Shown here piece after piece: positions 46,847-56,407 of a stretch of DNA of 64,000 nt; within the stretch, counting starts at the first letter, position 1; every line of letters starts with the position of its first letter. Position numbers and translations under genes: made by a program. The stretch covers positions 36,049-100,048 of the forward strand of contig JAFYYV010000002.1 of the NCBI GenBank assembly GCA_017557405.1. The letters are read 5' to 3'. The DNA is from Prevotella sp. GTDB taxonomy: Bacteria > Bacteroidota > Bacteroidia > Bacteroidales > Bacteroidaceae. The notes below the pieces were generated by a model. That model did no database searches. It was not told where the DNA came from and saw only the letters and a program-made list of their open reading frames with translations.

Positions 46847-48175
46847 CTACTTTTTTCTCCTCGGTCTTTGCTTGGGAATCACACGTTTGAATACGAGCGT
46901 CTCAGCATTGAGACTTGAACTGGTGCGCGTCAGCGTGTTGATGCCACGCGTATAGAGGCGTTGTCCTTTCTTTGAAGCAGCCTGTTTATACAGGATTCCG
47001 AATTCTATATCATCGTTGACAACCTTGGCAATCTCGGGGGAAGCGGTAATGGTCACTGTGGTAGTCACATCCTTGCGTGTCATAGCTAAGTTGCACTTGT
47101 AGTCGTCTAGGATGAACTGGGCGTTCAAAGTTGTCGGTGTAGCGCTATCGATGGTATATTCAGCATCTTCGAGCAACTGGCGAGCCTCATCGATAGAGGC
47201 GGCGTTGAGCAATTTATCACCCAACAGAACGAAACCTGTATGGATGGTCATCTCGGCTTTTCCATCAACGATGGCACGCGGGGCAACATTGAAGTTCATA
47301 GGCACAACAGCCTCACGATAAGCTTCGGCGTATGTCTTCGCATCTGTTATCTTCAGATGCACTGCATATCCGTTATCATTGTCGCCGCGCATGATGGAGA
47401 GTTGCACTTCGCCAAGCGGAGTCGTCACTTTGTAATCGATGAAGGAGGTCTCATTGGTATAATAGCCTCGACCATATTTCTTGACGAAATAGTCCTTCAT
47501 ACTGTTGAACACCTGCTGCGCTTCTTGGGGTGAATAGCTATCCGCCGTGTGTCCTCCTACGAAATAGACGTGCTGACTACGGTCGCTCACGGCATAATAG
47601 AGTTTCCACAAGACGCGGTTGATTTGACCATCGAAAGATCGCATCTCTGTCTGTCCGTCATTGTGTTGGATGAAATTGCCTTTCACCTCAAAGCCCGCAT
47701 TAGCGAGTTTCTGGTCGAACACATCGTAACGTGAACCAAAAGGAATACCTTCGAAGACCATGAACCGATTATCAGACGAGAGGCGGAAAGAGATGGGCAA
47801 ATTTACCTCTCCTTTTGTTTTCTTCCCTTTCTTGAGCGCTGGAATCCACCTGGGCATACCCTGTACCAAGCGCAAAGCTTCTGCATCAAGGGTGGGCTCC
47901 ATGGATTGAGCCAACGAAATGTTCTTTAAAGTGCCGTTTTTCTCAACACTGAAATACACTACAACCTCGCCCTCAATGCCCTTTTCCATAGCACCGCCAG
48001 GATATTGCAGGTTCTCGGAGAGATAATGCCGCAACGCCTCTTCGCCGCCAGGGAATGAAGGAGGTTGAAGGTCAGTTGATTGTTGTGCAGATAATGTGAA
48101 GGGAAACAAGAAGGCAAACAAAGCCATCAGCCCTGTCTGCCTGAAAAGATGTTGTATGTTATTCATTGTTTTCAA
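46847..48175 (-). CDS. Exported TonB C-terminal domain protein
   Basis: A 442-aa protein: cleavable signal peptide (LFAFLFPFTLSAQQ), then a TonB-C domain at about 38-125 (PPSFPGGEEALRHYLSENLQ, IEGEVVVYFSVEKNGTLKNI, GMPRWIPALKKGK), then about 300 residues with no recognised family (VFDQKLANAGFEVKGNFIQH, YFVKKYGRGYYTNETSFIDY) and a basic end RPRRKK. Classical TonB has an uncleaved inner-membrane anchor and a Pro-rich spacer; here neither is seen. Its start overlaps the recQ stop by ATGA. Function unknown. Confidence 0.75.
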   Translation of the reverse strand: MKTMNNIQHLFRQTGLMALFAFLFPFTLSAQQSTDLQPPSFPGGEEALRHYLSENLQYPGGAMEKGIEGEVVVYFSVEKNGTLKNISLAQSMEPTLDAEALRLVQGMPRWIPALKKGKKTKGEVNLPISFRLSSDNRFMVFEGIPFGSRYDVFDQKLANAGFEVKGNFIQHNDGQTEMRSFDGQINRVLWKLYYAVSDRSQHVYFVGGHTADSYSPQEAQQVFNSMKDYFVKKYGRGYYTNETSFIDYKVTTPLGEVQLSIMRGDNDNGYAVHLKITDAKTYAEAYREAVVPMNFNVAPRAIVDGKAEMTIHTGFVLLGDKLLNAASIDEARQLLEDAEYTIDSATPTTLNAQFILDDYKCNLAMTRKDVTTTVTITASPEIAKVVNDDIEFGILYKQAASKKGQRLYTRGINTLTRTSSSLNAETLVFKRVIPKQRPRRKK

Positions 48176-50349
48176 TTTGCCATTTCAGATAAGAACTTGA
48201 TTCTAACAAGTCGGATTTCATCCTCGGAATAATCGCTTCCGAGCTCTTCCATAGCCGCATCAAGACTATCGGTCTCGCTTTCGCGGAAATATTCGAAGAT
48301 ATCGTCAACATGATCTTCGTCCATCACTTCATCAAGGAAATAGTCGATGTTGAGCTTTGTACCACTATAAACGATAGCCTCCACTTCATCGAGCAACTCA
48401 CTGAAGTCGAGCCCCTGTGCATTGGCGATGTCATCGAGTGCCACCTGTCGGTCGATGCTTTGTATGATCTTCACCTTCAGCATCGACTTCTTGGCCACAG
48501 TACGAACGCGCAATTCCTCAGGACGTTCTATCTCATTCTCCTCGCAATGACGACGAATGAGGTCGCAGAATGGTTGTCCATAGCGCTTTGCCTTGCCCGC
48601 ACCGACGCCTTGTATGTTCTGAAGTTCTTGCAACGTGATAGGATACATGGTAGCCATCTGCTCAAGCGACGGGTCTTGGAAGATGACATAAGGAGGAACC
48701 TCCATCTTTCGGGCCATATTCTTGCGCAAGTCTTTCAACATGGAATAAAGCTCGGGATCGAGCGCCGAACCTGTAGCCTCGTTGTTCTCGTCATCATCAT
48801 CGTCTTTGAACTCTGTGTCTTCAACAATCATGAACGAGCGAGGATTCTTGATGAATTTCTTTCCAGCAGAAGTGACTTTCAGAAGACCATAATTCTCAAC
48901 ATCCTTCTTCAAGAAGCCTGCAATAAGCGCCTGACGAATGACAGGATTCCAAATCTTCGGGTCTTCATCTTCACCAGCTCCGAACTCTTCGAGCAGATGA
49001 TGCTTATGCGAGGTAATGTCATCGGTGGGACGACCTTTCACAAAGTCGATGAGATAGTCCTGCCGGAAATTCTCCTTGATGGCCAGCACTGCCTGCAGGA
49101 TGACAAGCAACGCATCCTTCGCCTCACGTTTCTCTTTGGGATGCACACAGTTGTCGCAGTTATGACAATTGTCTTCCTTGTACTCTTCACCAAAGTAATG
49201 AAGCAACATCTTGCGCCGACAGACGGAAGACTCCGCATAGGCGGCTGTTTCCTGTAGGAGTTGGCGACCGATGTCTTGCTCAGCGACAGGTTTGCCCTCC
49301 ATGAACTTCTCCAACTTCTGCAAATCCTTGTACGCATAGAAGGCGATGCACATACCTTCTCCCCCATCGCGCCCTGCACGACCTGTCTCTTGATAGTAAC
49401 CTTCAAGGCTCTTGGGAATGTCGTAATGAATGACAAAGCGTACATCTGGCTTATCAATACCCATTCCAAATGCAATGGTGGCAACAATGATATCGATGCG
49501 CTCCATGAGGAAGTCGTCCTGCGTCTCTGAACGTGTCTGCGAATCAAGCCCAGCATGGTAGGCAGCTGCCTTAATCTCATTAGCCTGCAACACGGCAGCC
49601 AACTCCTCCACTTTCTTTCGAGAAAGACAATAGACAATGCCGCTCTTGCCTTGATTCTGCTTAATGAACTTGATGATCTGCTTGTCAATATCGGAAGTCT
49701 TCTGCCTTACTTCGTAATATAGATTGGGACGATTGAAAGAGCTCTTGAACTCCTTAGCGTCCAAGATGCCCAAACTCTTCTTGATATCTGTGCGAACCTT
49801 GTCGGTGGCTGTAGCTGTAAGAGCAATAACGGGGGCATTGCCAATCTTGTTGATAGTAGGACGAATATTGCGATACTCTGGGCGGAAGTCATGTCCCCAC
49901 TCCGAGATGCAGTGAGCTTCGTCAATAGCATAAAAAGAAATCTTGACCCCTTGGAGGAAAGCGACATTCTCCTCCTTGTTAAGCGACTCGGGAGCTACAT
50001 AGAGCAACTTCGTCTTTCCGCTACGCACATCATCGATGACCTGCTGGATAGCCGCTTTGTTGAGCGAAGAATTCAAATAGTGGGCGAGTCCCTCTTCTTC
50101 GCTGATGCCATTCACCACGTCAACCTGATTCTTCATCAATGCGATGAGCGGCGAAATCACGATGGCAGTACCATCCATGATGAGCGACGGCAACTGATAG
50201 CACAGGCTTTTTCCACCGCCTGTTGGCATCAACACAAACGTGTCGTTGCCAGCCAGCAAATTTTGAATGATGGCCTCTTGGTCGCCTTTGAAAGTGTCAA
50301 AGCCGAAGTAATGTTTAAGTTTCTTTGTCAGGTCAATTTTCTTTACCAT
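48172..50349 (-). CDS. recQ: ATP-dependent DNA helicase RecQ
   Basis: A 725-aa 3'-5' helicase. Walker A LMPTGGGKSLCYQLP (about 38-52), DEAH box AIDEAHCISEWGHDFRPEYR with the aromatic loop, motif VI (YQETGRAGRDGG), the RQC zinc cluster (CRRKMLLHYFGEEY, CHNCDNC), winged helix and an HRDC domain (about 535-610; YPITLQELQNIQGVGAGKAK). An additional C-terminal helical segment with acidic residues follows, as in other Bacteroidetes RecQ. It functions in recombination and fork repair. Placed 68 bp after clpX. Confidence 0.96.
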   Translation of the reverse strand: MVKKIDLTKKLKHYFGFDTFKGDQEAIIQNLLAGNDTFVLMPTGGGKSLCYQLPSLIMDGTAIVISPLIALMKNQVDVVNGISEEEGLAHYLNSSLNKAAIQQVIDDVRSGKTKLLYVAPESLNKEENVAFLQGVKISFYAIDEAHCISEWGHDFRPEYRNIRPTINKIGNAPVIALTATATDKVRTDIKKSLGILDAKEFKSSFNRPNLYYEVRQKTSDIDKQIIKFIKQNQGKSGIVYCLSRKKVEELAAVLQANEIKAAAYHAGLDSQTRSETQDDFLMERIDIIVATIAFGMGIDKPDVRFVIHYDIPKSLEGYYQETGRAGRDGGEGMCIAFYAYKDLQKLEKFMEGKPVAEQDIGRQLLQETAAYAESSVCRRKMLLHYFGEEYKEDNCHNCDNCVHPKEKREAKDALLVILQAVLAIKENFRQDYLIDFVKGRPTDDITSHKHHLLEEFGAGEDEDPKIWNPVIRQALIAGFLKKDVENYGLLKVTSAGKKFIKNPRSFMIVEDTEFKDDDDDENNEATGSALDPELYSMLKDLRKNMARKMEVPPYVIFQDPSLEQMATMYPITLQELQNIQGVGAGKAKRYGQPFCDLIRRHCEENEIERPEELRVRTVAKKSMLKVKIIQSIDRQVALDDIANAQGLDFSELLDEVEAIVYSGTKLNIDYFLDEVMDEDHVDDIFEYFRESETDSLDAAMEELGSDYSEDEIRLVRIKFLSEMAN

Positions 50350-50417
50350 ATTAGGTGTAGGGCGTTAGATAATTTAAGGATCTTTTTGTTGCGGAGAGAG
50401 GGCTATCCTCTCTCTTC

Positions 50418-51647
50418 TCATGCCGACAACAAATGTGATTTTTCGAGTTGTGCCTTGGCATACTCCAAAGTCACTTCGAAAGTCTTGGTGCGTTTGGATG
50501 GTATCTCGAACATGGCGTCCATCATGATGGTCTCTACGATAGAACGAAGTCCACGGGCGCCAAGTTTATATTCTACAGCCTTCTCCACGATGAAATCCAA
50601 CGTCTCGTTGGGGAACGTGAGTTTGATGCCGTCCATGTTGAAAAGCTTTTCATATTGCTTCACAATGGAGTTCTTGGGTTCCTCCAAGATGCGACGTAGT
50701 GCCGTGCGGTCAAGTGGATTCAGGTAAGTGAGCACGGGCAGACGACCAATAATCTCAGGAATCAAACCAAAAGACTTGAGGTCTTGCGGCAAAATATATT
50801 TCATCAGGTCGTTCTTGTCGATATTCCGCACATTCTGCACCGAATTGTATCCCACGACATGTGTGTTCAAACGTTGCGCAATCTTCCGCTCAATTCCATC
50901 GAAAGCACCTCCGCAGATAAACAAGATATTGCGAGTATCAACGTGGATATATTCTTGATCAGGATGTTTTCTTCCACCTTGTGGCGGAACATTCACCATC
51001 GTTCCTTCCAATAATTTCAATAATCCCTGCTGCACACCTTCACCACTTACATCTCGCGTGATACTGGGGTTATCACTCTTTCGGGCAATCTTGTCAATCT
51101 CATCGATGAACACGATGCCCCGCTCTGCAGCTGCGACATTATAGTCGGCCACCTGAAGCAATCGCGACAAGATGCTCTCCACATCCTCACCCACATAACC
51201 CGCTTCGGTGAACACGGTCGCATCGACAATAGTGAAAGGCACATCAAGCAGTTTAGCGATGGTGCGAGCCAGAAGAGTCTTTCCTGTTCCAGTAGAACCC
51301 ACCATGATGATGTTGCTCTTTTCTATCTCCACACCATTTTCGTCGTGGGGTTGCTGCAGGCGTTTATAATGATTGTAGACCGAGACTGCCAAATAGCGTT
51401 TTGCCTCGTCCTGTCCAATGACATATTGGTCAAGATGAGCCTTGATTTCCTTTGGCTTGGGCACTTTCTTCAGTTCGAACGAACTTTTGCCCTTTGCTTT
51501 GTCATCTTTCGACAACACGCCCGACGACTGCACAATCTCGTAGGCTTGGGTGGCACAATCTTCGCAGATATAACCATTCAACCCCGTGATGAGCAGCCGT
51601 ACTTCTTTTTCGCCTCTACCACAAAAATTACAAACTTTCTTCATCAT
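50418..51647 (-). CDS. clpX: ATP-dependent Clp protease ATP-binding subunit ClpX
   Basis: A 409-aa AAA+ unfoldase, normal length. N-terminal zinc-binding domain ([21 protein letters not shown]), Walker [14 protein letters not shown], Walker [14 protein letters not shown], pore region and sensor-2 with [10 protein letters not shown]. It feeds tagged substrates to ClpP. A short hairpin lies 17-24 bp after the stop (50394-50414) without a T run. clpP is 48 bp upstream. Confidence 0.98.
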   Translation of the reverse strand: MMKKVCNFCGRGEKEVRLLITGLNGYICEDCATQAYEIVQSSGVLSKDDKAKGKSSFELKKVPKPKEIKAHLDQYVIGQDEAKRYLAVSVYNHYKRLQQPHDENGVEIEKSNIIMVGSTGTGKTLLARTIAKLLDVPFTIVDATVFTEAGYVGEDVESILSRLLQVADYNVAAAERGIVFIDEIDKIARKSDNPSITRDVSGEGVQQGLLKLLEGTMVNVPPQGGRKHPDQEYIHVDTRNILFICGGAFDGIERKIAQRLNTHVVGYNSVQNVRNIDKNDLMKYILPQDLKSFGLIPEIIGRLPVLTYLNPLDRTALRRILEEPKNSIVKQYEKLFNMDGIKLTFPNETLDFIVEKAVEYKLGARGLRSIVETIMMDAMFEIPSKRTKTFEVTLEYAKAQLEKSHLLSA

Positions 51648-51695
51648 TCGTCTATCATCTTTATTCTTTCATCCTCTAGGGGGACAAAAGGGCTC

Positions 51696-52364
51696 TCAAT
51701 CTTTCTTCCTCACCAACACCTGGTCAATCATACCATACTCCTTGGCCTCATCGGCAGTCATCCAATAGTTGCGATCGGAATCCTTCCATACCTTCTCATA
51801 CGGAGTGTGAGAGTGGTTCGAGATGATGGTATAGAGTTCCTTCTTGAACTTCTGAATCTCCTTGGCCTCAATCTCAATATCACTAGCTTGTCCCTGAACA
51901 CCTCCGAGCGGTTGGTGAATCATCACACGACTGTGGGTGAGTGCAGAACGCTTACCCTCTTGGCCAGCCACAAGCAGCACAGCAGCCATCGAAGCGGCCA
52001 TACCAGTGCAAATGGTGGCCACGTCGCTCGAAATGAACTGCATGGTGTCGTAGATTCCCAAACCAGCAGTCACGCTTCCACCCGGCGAGTTGATATAAAT
52101 CGAAATGTCCTTACCAGCATCCACACTGTCCAGATAGAGCAGCTGAGCCTGCAAGGTGTTGGCGGTGTAATCGTCAATCTCCGTTCCCAAGAAGATGATA
52201 CGGTCCATCATCAAGCGTGAGAAGACGTCCATTTGAGTCACATTGAGCTGACGCTCTTCAAGGATGTAAGGATTCAAATATTGAGCTTGCGCACTAATTA
52301 CACTATCCAGCGTCATGCTGCTCATACCCAAATGCTTGGTAGCATATTTTCTAAAGTCGTTCAT
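51696..52364 (-). CDS. clpP: ATP-dependent Clp protease proteolytic subunit ClpP
   Basis: A 222-aa serine protease. Start at 52364 (MNDFRKYATKHLG) matches family length; the longer frame lacks conservation. Catalytic Ser125 in CTGMAASMAAVLL, His150 in SRVMIHQPLGG and Asp in the KDSDRNYWM region, plus SPGGSVTAGLGIYDTM handle motif. Forms the barrel that degrades ClpX-delivered substrates. Co-transcribed with clpX. Confidence 0.97.
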   Translation of the reverse strand: MNDFRKYATKHLGMSSMTLDSVISAQAQYLNPYILEERQLNVTQMDVFSRLMMDRIIFLGTEIDDYTANTLQAQLLYLDSVDAGKDISIYINSPGGSVTAGLGIYDTMQFISSDVATICTGMAASMAAVLLVAGQEGKRSALTHSRVMIHQPLGGVQGQASDIEIEAKEIQKFKKELYTIISNHSHTPYEKVWKDSDRNYWMTADEAKEYGMIDQVLVRKKD

Positions 52365-52458
52365 TGTTTTGTTATTTGACTTTGTTGTTTGACATAATAC
52401 AGGTGTTCCACCTTCCATTCATTCACTCTTGGTCGATAAACATCGACCTTTCTAAAAA

Positions 52459-52466
52459 CAAAATTA
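52459..52466 (-). promoter_or_regulatory. Possible -7 element for clpP-clpX
   Basis: The minus strand reads TAATTTTG about 95 bp before the clpP start, downstream of the tig terminator. It lies in an A/T-rich tract, so the match is weak evidence. Confidence 0.35.
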
Positions 52467-52555
52467 AAAAAAAAAATCGACAATCATGCCACGTAGTGCA
52501 TGTTTTTTTCAGTTTTAACTATTTTTTTCGATTGATAGCCATCATCCACCACCAT

Positions 52556-52618
52556 AAAAAAAGCAGGTAATCACACGATTATCATGTGCGTAAAACACAT
52601 CATCATGCGATTACCTGC
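52556..52618 (-). terminator. Rho-independent terminator of tig
   Basis: A long hairpin (arms start at 52618 and end at 52563 on the minus strand, GCAGGTAATC paired with GATTACCTGC, with small internal mismatches) is followed by seven Ts (52556-52562). It separates tig from clpPX. Confidence 0.9.
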
Positions 52619-52649
52619 CAATATCGGCAAATAGCAATCTGCCTTGTGC

Positions 52650-54002
52650 TTATTCTGCCATGAGTTTGTTGAACTCATCGAGCGAAACCTTCTTCTCGTT
52701 AAGTTTCACAACATCCTTCAGGGCGGCAGTCAACTTCTTGTCGATGGCGCGATCAACATAGTTCTGGATGTTTTCCTCCTTCTTGAGCATCTCATCGGCA
52801 TAGTTGTTGAGATAGTCGTCAGGGACATTGTTCATGCCATACTGAGCAAACTGAGCGCGGGCGGCCTCACGGGCAGCAGTCTTCACATCGTTGTCGTCGA
52901 CCTTGATCTCTGTGGCGTTCACCAGCTGCTCCTTGATGAGGTGCCAAGCCAGTTCCTTGATGCTGCCTTCGTAGTTCTTCTCCACGTAGTCGGCATCCTT
53001 ATCCTGGTTGTTCTGCTGCATGATGCGCTTCAGCAGAGCATCGGGGAATGTCAAATCACCCACCTTCTGCTCCATGTACTTGCGAACATCCTGCAAGAAC
53101 TTCCAATCGCTGTTGCTCACGAGCTGAGCCTGAATCTCGCTGGCGATACGAGCACGGAACTCCTCTTCGCTCTTCACGGCGGCAGCACCATAAATCTGGT
53201 CGAACAACTCCTGATTCACCTCAGCCTTCTGATAACGGCTGATTTCCGTGATCTGATAGCTGAAGTCGCCAGTGTGGAAGCCTAGATCGGCCTTGTCAAC
53301 CTTGAGGAAAGAAGCCAGTTCGGCGTCACTCTCATAAGCCTTGCGAGGATTGAAAGTGATGATGTCGCCAAGCTTTGCGCCCTCGAAGAGTTTCTTCTGA
53401 TCCTCGTTCTTGACATAAGCAGGCATCACGATGGCTTCGCTCACCTCGATACCACCTTCCTTGGTGCTACCATCGGCCTCCAATTCGCGAAGGTCGCCCT
53501 TCAGCAAATCGTTTCCTTCGTAGCTTTCCACCTTCTCATATTGGCCGTTACGGCTGGCGAACATATCAACCTGCTGGTCGATGAGTTTGTCGTCAACGTC
53601 GATGGTATAATAATCGATGGCGTCCTTGCTTGTCAGTTCAGCTTTGAACTCGGGAGCCACTGCGATATCGAACTTGAATGTGTAGGGTGCATCGTGCTCC
53701 AAATCCACGGGATCAGCCTCCAAGTTTGGCATCGGCTCGCCCAGCATCTGGATGTTGTTGTCCTTCACGTATTTGTAAATCTGCTCACCAACGAACTTGT
53801 TGATAGCTTCCATTTTGACAGATGTGCCAAACTGACGCTGGATGAGACCCATGGGAACCATACCCGGGCGGAATCCAGGGATGTTGGCGCGTTTGCGATA
53901 ATCCTTCAATGTCTTCTCGACATTCTCCTTGTAATCGGCCTCTTCTACGGTGATGGTCAGCAGGCCGTTGATCTTGTCGTTGTTTTCAAATGAAATGTTC
54001 AT
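52650..54002 (-). CDS. tig: Trigger factor
   Basis: A 450-aa ribosome-bound chaperone. Ribosome-docking tail GFRPGMVPMGLIQRQFG at about 43-59 (a variant of the GFRxGxxP signature), a degenerate FKBP-like domain (DLLKGDLRELEADGSTKEGG, about 165-240) and a helical C-terminal substrate cradle (ATEIKVDDNDVKTAAREAAR). The PPIase active-site residues are poorly conserved, as in other Bacteroidetes. Own promoter and terminator. Confidence 0.95.
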   Translation of the reverse strand: MNISFENNDKINGLLTITVEEADYKENVEKTLKDYRKRANIPGFRPGMVPMGLIQRQFGTSVKMEAINKFVGEQIYKYVKDNNIQMLGEPMPNLEADPVDLEHDAPYTFKFDIAVAPEFKAELTSKDAIDYYTIDVDDKLIDQQVDMFASRNGQYEKVESYEGNDLLKGDLRELEADGSTKEGGIEVSEAIVMPAYVKNEDQKKLFEGAKLGDIITFNPRKAYESDAELASFLKVDKADLGFHTGDFSYQITEISRYQKAEVNQELFDQIYGAAAVKSEEEFRARIASEIQAQLVSNSDWKFLQDVRKYMEQKVGDLTFPDALLKRIMQQNNQDKDADYVEKNYEGSIKELAWHLIKEQLVNATEIKVDDNDVKTAAREAARAQFAQYGMNNVPDDYLNNYADEMLKKEENIQNYVDRAIDKKLTAALKDVVKLNEKKVSLDEFNKLMAE

Positions 54003-54052
54003 TTTCTTCTTTCGTTATATGTTATATTCTTGATAATTTTACAATTGAGGTG

Positions 54053-54060
54053 CAAAGTTA
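54053..54060 (-). promoter_or_regulatory. -7 element for tig
   Basis: The minus strand reads TAACTTTG, about 50 bp before the start codon. Array D begins about 80 bp upstream of it. Confidence 0.55.
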
Positions 54061-54141
54061 CACATTTTTCCTCGAATGGACTAACAATTGAGAAATAATT
54101 TGCTTTTTTTACATAAAACACCATAAAGTTATTAGCAATTA

Positions 54142-54251
54142 TCATGCCAAAGACCACAAATGACGTTGTTAAAGACCATCAATGACAAGGTCAAAGCTAT
54201 GCAATGACGAGGTCAAAGCTATGGAATGAGGGGCTCAATGCTATGCAATGA
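54142..54251. repeat. 22-bp-period tandem array D
   Basis: Five contiguous 22-bp units, each ending AATGA, at 54159, 54181, 54203, 54225 and 54247 (exact spacing). The three right-hand units share AAAGCTATG or CAATGCTATG cores, the two left-hand ones AAAGACCA. It lies in the 638-bp gap between lptB and tig. Confidence 0.92.
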
Positions 54252-54271
54252 CAACACCACTTTTTCCCGCG

Positions 54272-54590
54272 TGTGACAATTGGGACAATTAGACACCTCT
54301 TTTTTCTGCGCCCCGCTTTTCGCAGATATTCCTGAGTGATTGATTATCAATAAGTTATATAAAATATTTAATATATATTAATAATAATAACTATATATTT
54401 AACTATATATTAACATAGATATAGCCTGTTTTTATGGCTATTCTTATCGATTTTGATGGTTGTTGCTTCAATTTCAAGCAGAGGAACCCTACATTTTCAA
54501 CATGTCAAGAATCTCCTCCCCTTGGGGAAAGGTTGGGAGGGGACTCTCAAGTGTGTAAAAAACGACTGTCTAATTGTCCTAATTGTCACA
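54272..54590. repeat. 319-bp element bounded by 24-bp inverted repeats
   Basis: The left end 54272-54295 (TGTGACAATTGGGACAATTA...) and the right end 54567-54590 are inverted copies matching at 23 of 24 positions; each end is itself a tandem GACAATT repeat. The interior is A/T-rich (54340-54420), with a small ATAGCC/GGCTAT hairpin and a CCTCCCCTTGGGG...GGGAGGGG dyad, and has no open frame. No target-site duplication is evident. Could be a MITE-like remnant or a long-range RNA stem. Confidence 0.7.
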
Positions 54591-54640
54591 AAGTTGAAAA
54601 AGCACTGCCCTGAATCAACTTCCAGTTCGTGGCAAACACA

Positions 54641-55561
54641 TTAGAGGGCAACGGATTCGTTGGCACGTTTCTGCTCGTCCATGAGCTGGAAATCCTTCTT
54701 GCGGAGCTCGAACGATTCGGTGAGATACTTCTCGCGCACAATCTTGTTGGCAGCCAATTCCTCGGGCGTTCCTTGGAACAATATCTTACCCTCGAAGAGC
54801 AGGTAAGCACGGTCGGTGATAGCCAGCGTTTCATCCACGTTGTGGTCGGTGATGAGAATGCCTATGTTGCGGTATTTCAGGTGATACACAATCTGTTGGA
54901 TGTCTTCCACAGCAATAGGGTCAACGCCAGCGAAAGGCTCGTCGAGCATGATGAATTTGGGTTCAATGGCCAAGCAACGGGCAATCTCAGTGCGTCGGCG
55001 CTCACCTCCTGAAAGCTGGTCACCCTTGTTCTTGCGCACCTTCTGCAAACGGAACTCGCTAATCAGGCTTTCGAGTTTCTGCAGTTGATAATCGCGAGGC
55101 TTTCCTGTCATCTCGAGCACAGCCATGATGTTGTCCTCCACCGACATTTTGCGGAAAACCGAGGCCTCCTGCGGCAGATAGCCAATACCTGCACGAGCGC
55201 GCTTGTAGACGGGATAGTCGGTGATTTCGAGATCATCGAGATACACGTGGCCAGCATTTGGGATGACCAAACCTGTAGTCATATAGAAAGAGGTGGTCTT
55301 GCCAGCACCGTTCGGTCCCAACAAACCCACAATCTCGCCTTGGCGAACGTTGATGCTCACACCATTGGCCACCGTACGCTTTCCATAGATTTTCACCAAC
55401 CCTTCTGTACGCAACACCTTGCATTCCTTTTGGCTGGCGGGTGTTGGCTGTTCGGTGGTGGGTGATGGTTCTTGGATATCAGTCGCCTCGTCTATAATTT
55501 CAGACGTTGCTTCCTGCATATCGGCCGTTGTGTCTTGTATATTGATGTTCAAATCATCCAT
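54641..55561 (-). CDS. lptB: LPS export ABC transporter ATP-binding protein LptB
   Basis: 306 aa; ordinary LptB is about 240. Residues 1-50 are an acidic, Pro/Thr-rich extension ([20 protein letters not shown]). The ATPase core has Walker [16 protein letters not shown]-loop [20 protein letters not shown], signature [13 protein letters not shown], Walker [21 protein letters not shown] and switch [11 protein letters not shown], all diagnostic of LptB. Powers LPS extraction by LptFG. The start has no closer ATG before the core, so the extension is probably real. Divergent from mlaE. Confidence 0.94.
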   Translation of the reverse strand: MDDLNINIQDTTADMQEATSEIIDEATDIQEPSPTTEQPTPASQKECKVLRTEGLVKIYGKRTVANGVSINVRQGEIVGLLGPNGAGKTTSFYMTTGLVIPNAGHVYLDDLEITDYPVYKRARAGIGYLPQEASVFRKMSVEDNIMAVLEMTGKPRDYQLQKLESLISEFRLQKVRKNKGDQLSGGERRRTEIARCLAIEPKFIMLDEPFAGVDPIAVEDIQQIVYHLKYRNIGILITDHNVDETLAITDRAYLLFEGKILFQGTPEELAANKIVREKYLTESFELRKKDFQLMDEQKRANESVAL

Positions 55562-55580
55562 AATCGAATTGTTTTGGCGG

Positions 55581-55588
55581 CAAAGTTA
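55581..55588 (-). promoter_or_regulatory. -7 element for lptB
   Basis: The minus strand reads TAACTTTG, giving a leader of about 13 nt. It shares a 99-bp divergent gap with the mlaE promoter. Confidence 0.5.
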
Positions 55589-55631
55589 CTATTTTTTTTC
55601 CATTCTTCAATATTATTTCCCCTCTTTTTCG

Positions 55632-55639
55632 TATCTTTG
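55632..55639 (+). promoter_or_regulatory. -7 element for mlaE-mlaF
   Basis: TATCTTTG on the plus strand, with the expected transcription start about 15 nt before the mlaE ATG. No clear -33. Confidence 0.55.
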
Positions 55640-55660
55640 CCGACATAAACCTGCAAGACT

Positions 55661-56407
55661 ATGCTCATTGTCAAAGCACTACAAACATTCGGACGCTATC
55701 TGATGCTCATGGGTCGCACTTTTTCAATGCCCGAGCGCATGCGCATGTTCTGGAAACAATATGTGAAGGAGATGTCGCAATTGGGTGTTGACAGCATCGG
55801 CATCGTGCTGCTCATCTCGTTTTTCATCGGCGCCGTCATCTGCATACAGATGAAGGTGAACATCGAAAGTCCGTGGATGCCGCGTTGGGTGGCAGGCTAC
55901 ACCACCCGCGAAATCATGCTGTTGGAATTCTCCAGCAGTATCATGTGTCTGATTCTGTCAGGAAAAGTAGGGTCGAACATTGCTTCGGAACTGGGAACCA
56001 TGCGCGTTACACAACAGATTGACGCGTTGGAGATCATGGGCGTGAACTCAGCCAGCTATCTCATCCTACCGAAGATTCTCGGATTGATCACCATCATGCC
56101 TTTCCTCGTGATATTCTCGTCGGCGACAGGCATATTGGGAGCTTACGGCACCGCCTATATCGGGCACATTTTGTCGCCCGAGGACCTGACAGAAGGCTTG
56201 CAACACTCGTTCGTGCCTTGGTTCATGTACATGTCGATCATCAAGAGCCTGTTCTTCGCGTTCATCATCTCGAGCGTCTCTTCATTCTACGGATACACCG
56301 TTGAGGGCGGCTCGGTGGAAGTGGGAAAAGCCTCGACAGACGCTGTGGTGTCATCGTCGGTTTTGATTTTGTTCAGTGACGTATTCTTAACACAGATTTT
56401 ATCATGA
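55661..56407 (+). CDS. mlaE: MlaE-type ABC transporter permease
   Basis: A 248-aa inner-membrane permease with about five hydrophobic segments and the family stretches LGVDSIGIVLLISFFIGAVI, TTREIMLLEFSSSIMCLILS, GKVGSNIASELGTMRVTQQI and DALEIMGVNSASYLILPKIL. MlaE with MlaF moves phospholipids between membranes to keep outer-membrane asymmetry. The MCE protein MlaD is not encoded directly after; it may be elsewhere. Overlaps mlaF by 4 bp (ATGA). Confidence 0.93.
   Translation: MLIVKALQTFGRYLMLMGRTFSMPERMRMFWKQYVKEMSQLGVDSIGIVLLISFFIGAVICIQMKVNIESPWMPRWVAGYTTREIMLLEFSSSIMCLILSGKVGSNIASELGTMRVTQQIDALEIMGVNSASYLILPKILGLITIMPFLVIFSSATGILGAYGTAYIGHILSPEDLTEGLQHSFVPWFMYMSIIKSLFFAFIISSVSSFYGYTVEGGSVEVGKASTDAVVSSSVLILFSDVFLTQILS

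Noticed and set aside
50394-50414. GAGAGAGG hairpin after clpX as terminator
   Set aside because: The sequence following on the minus strand is CGCAACAAAAAG, with no T run; clpX-recQ read-through is more likely.
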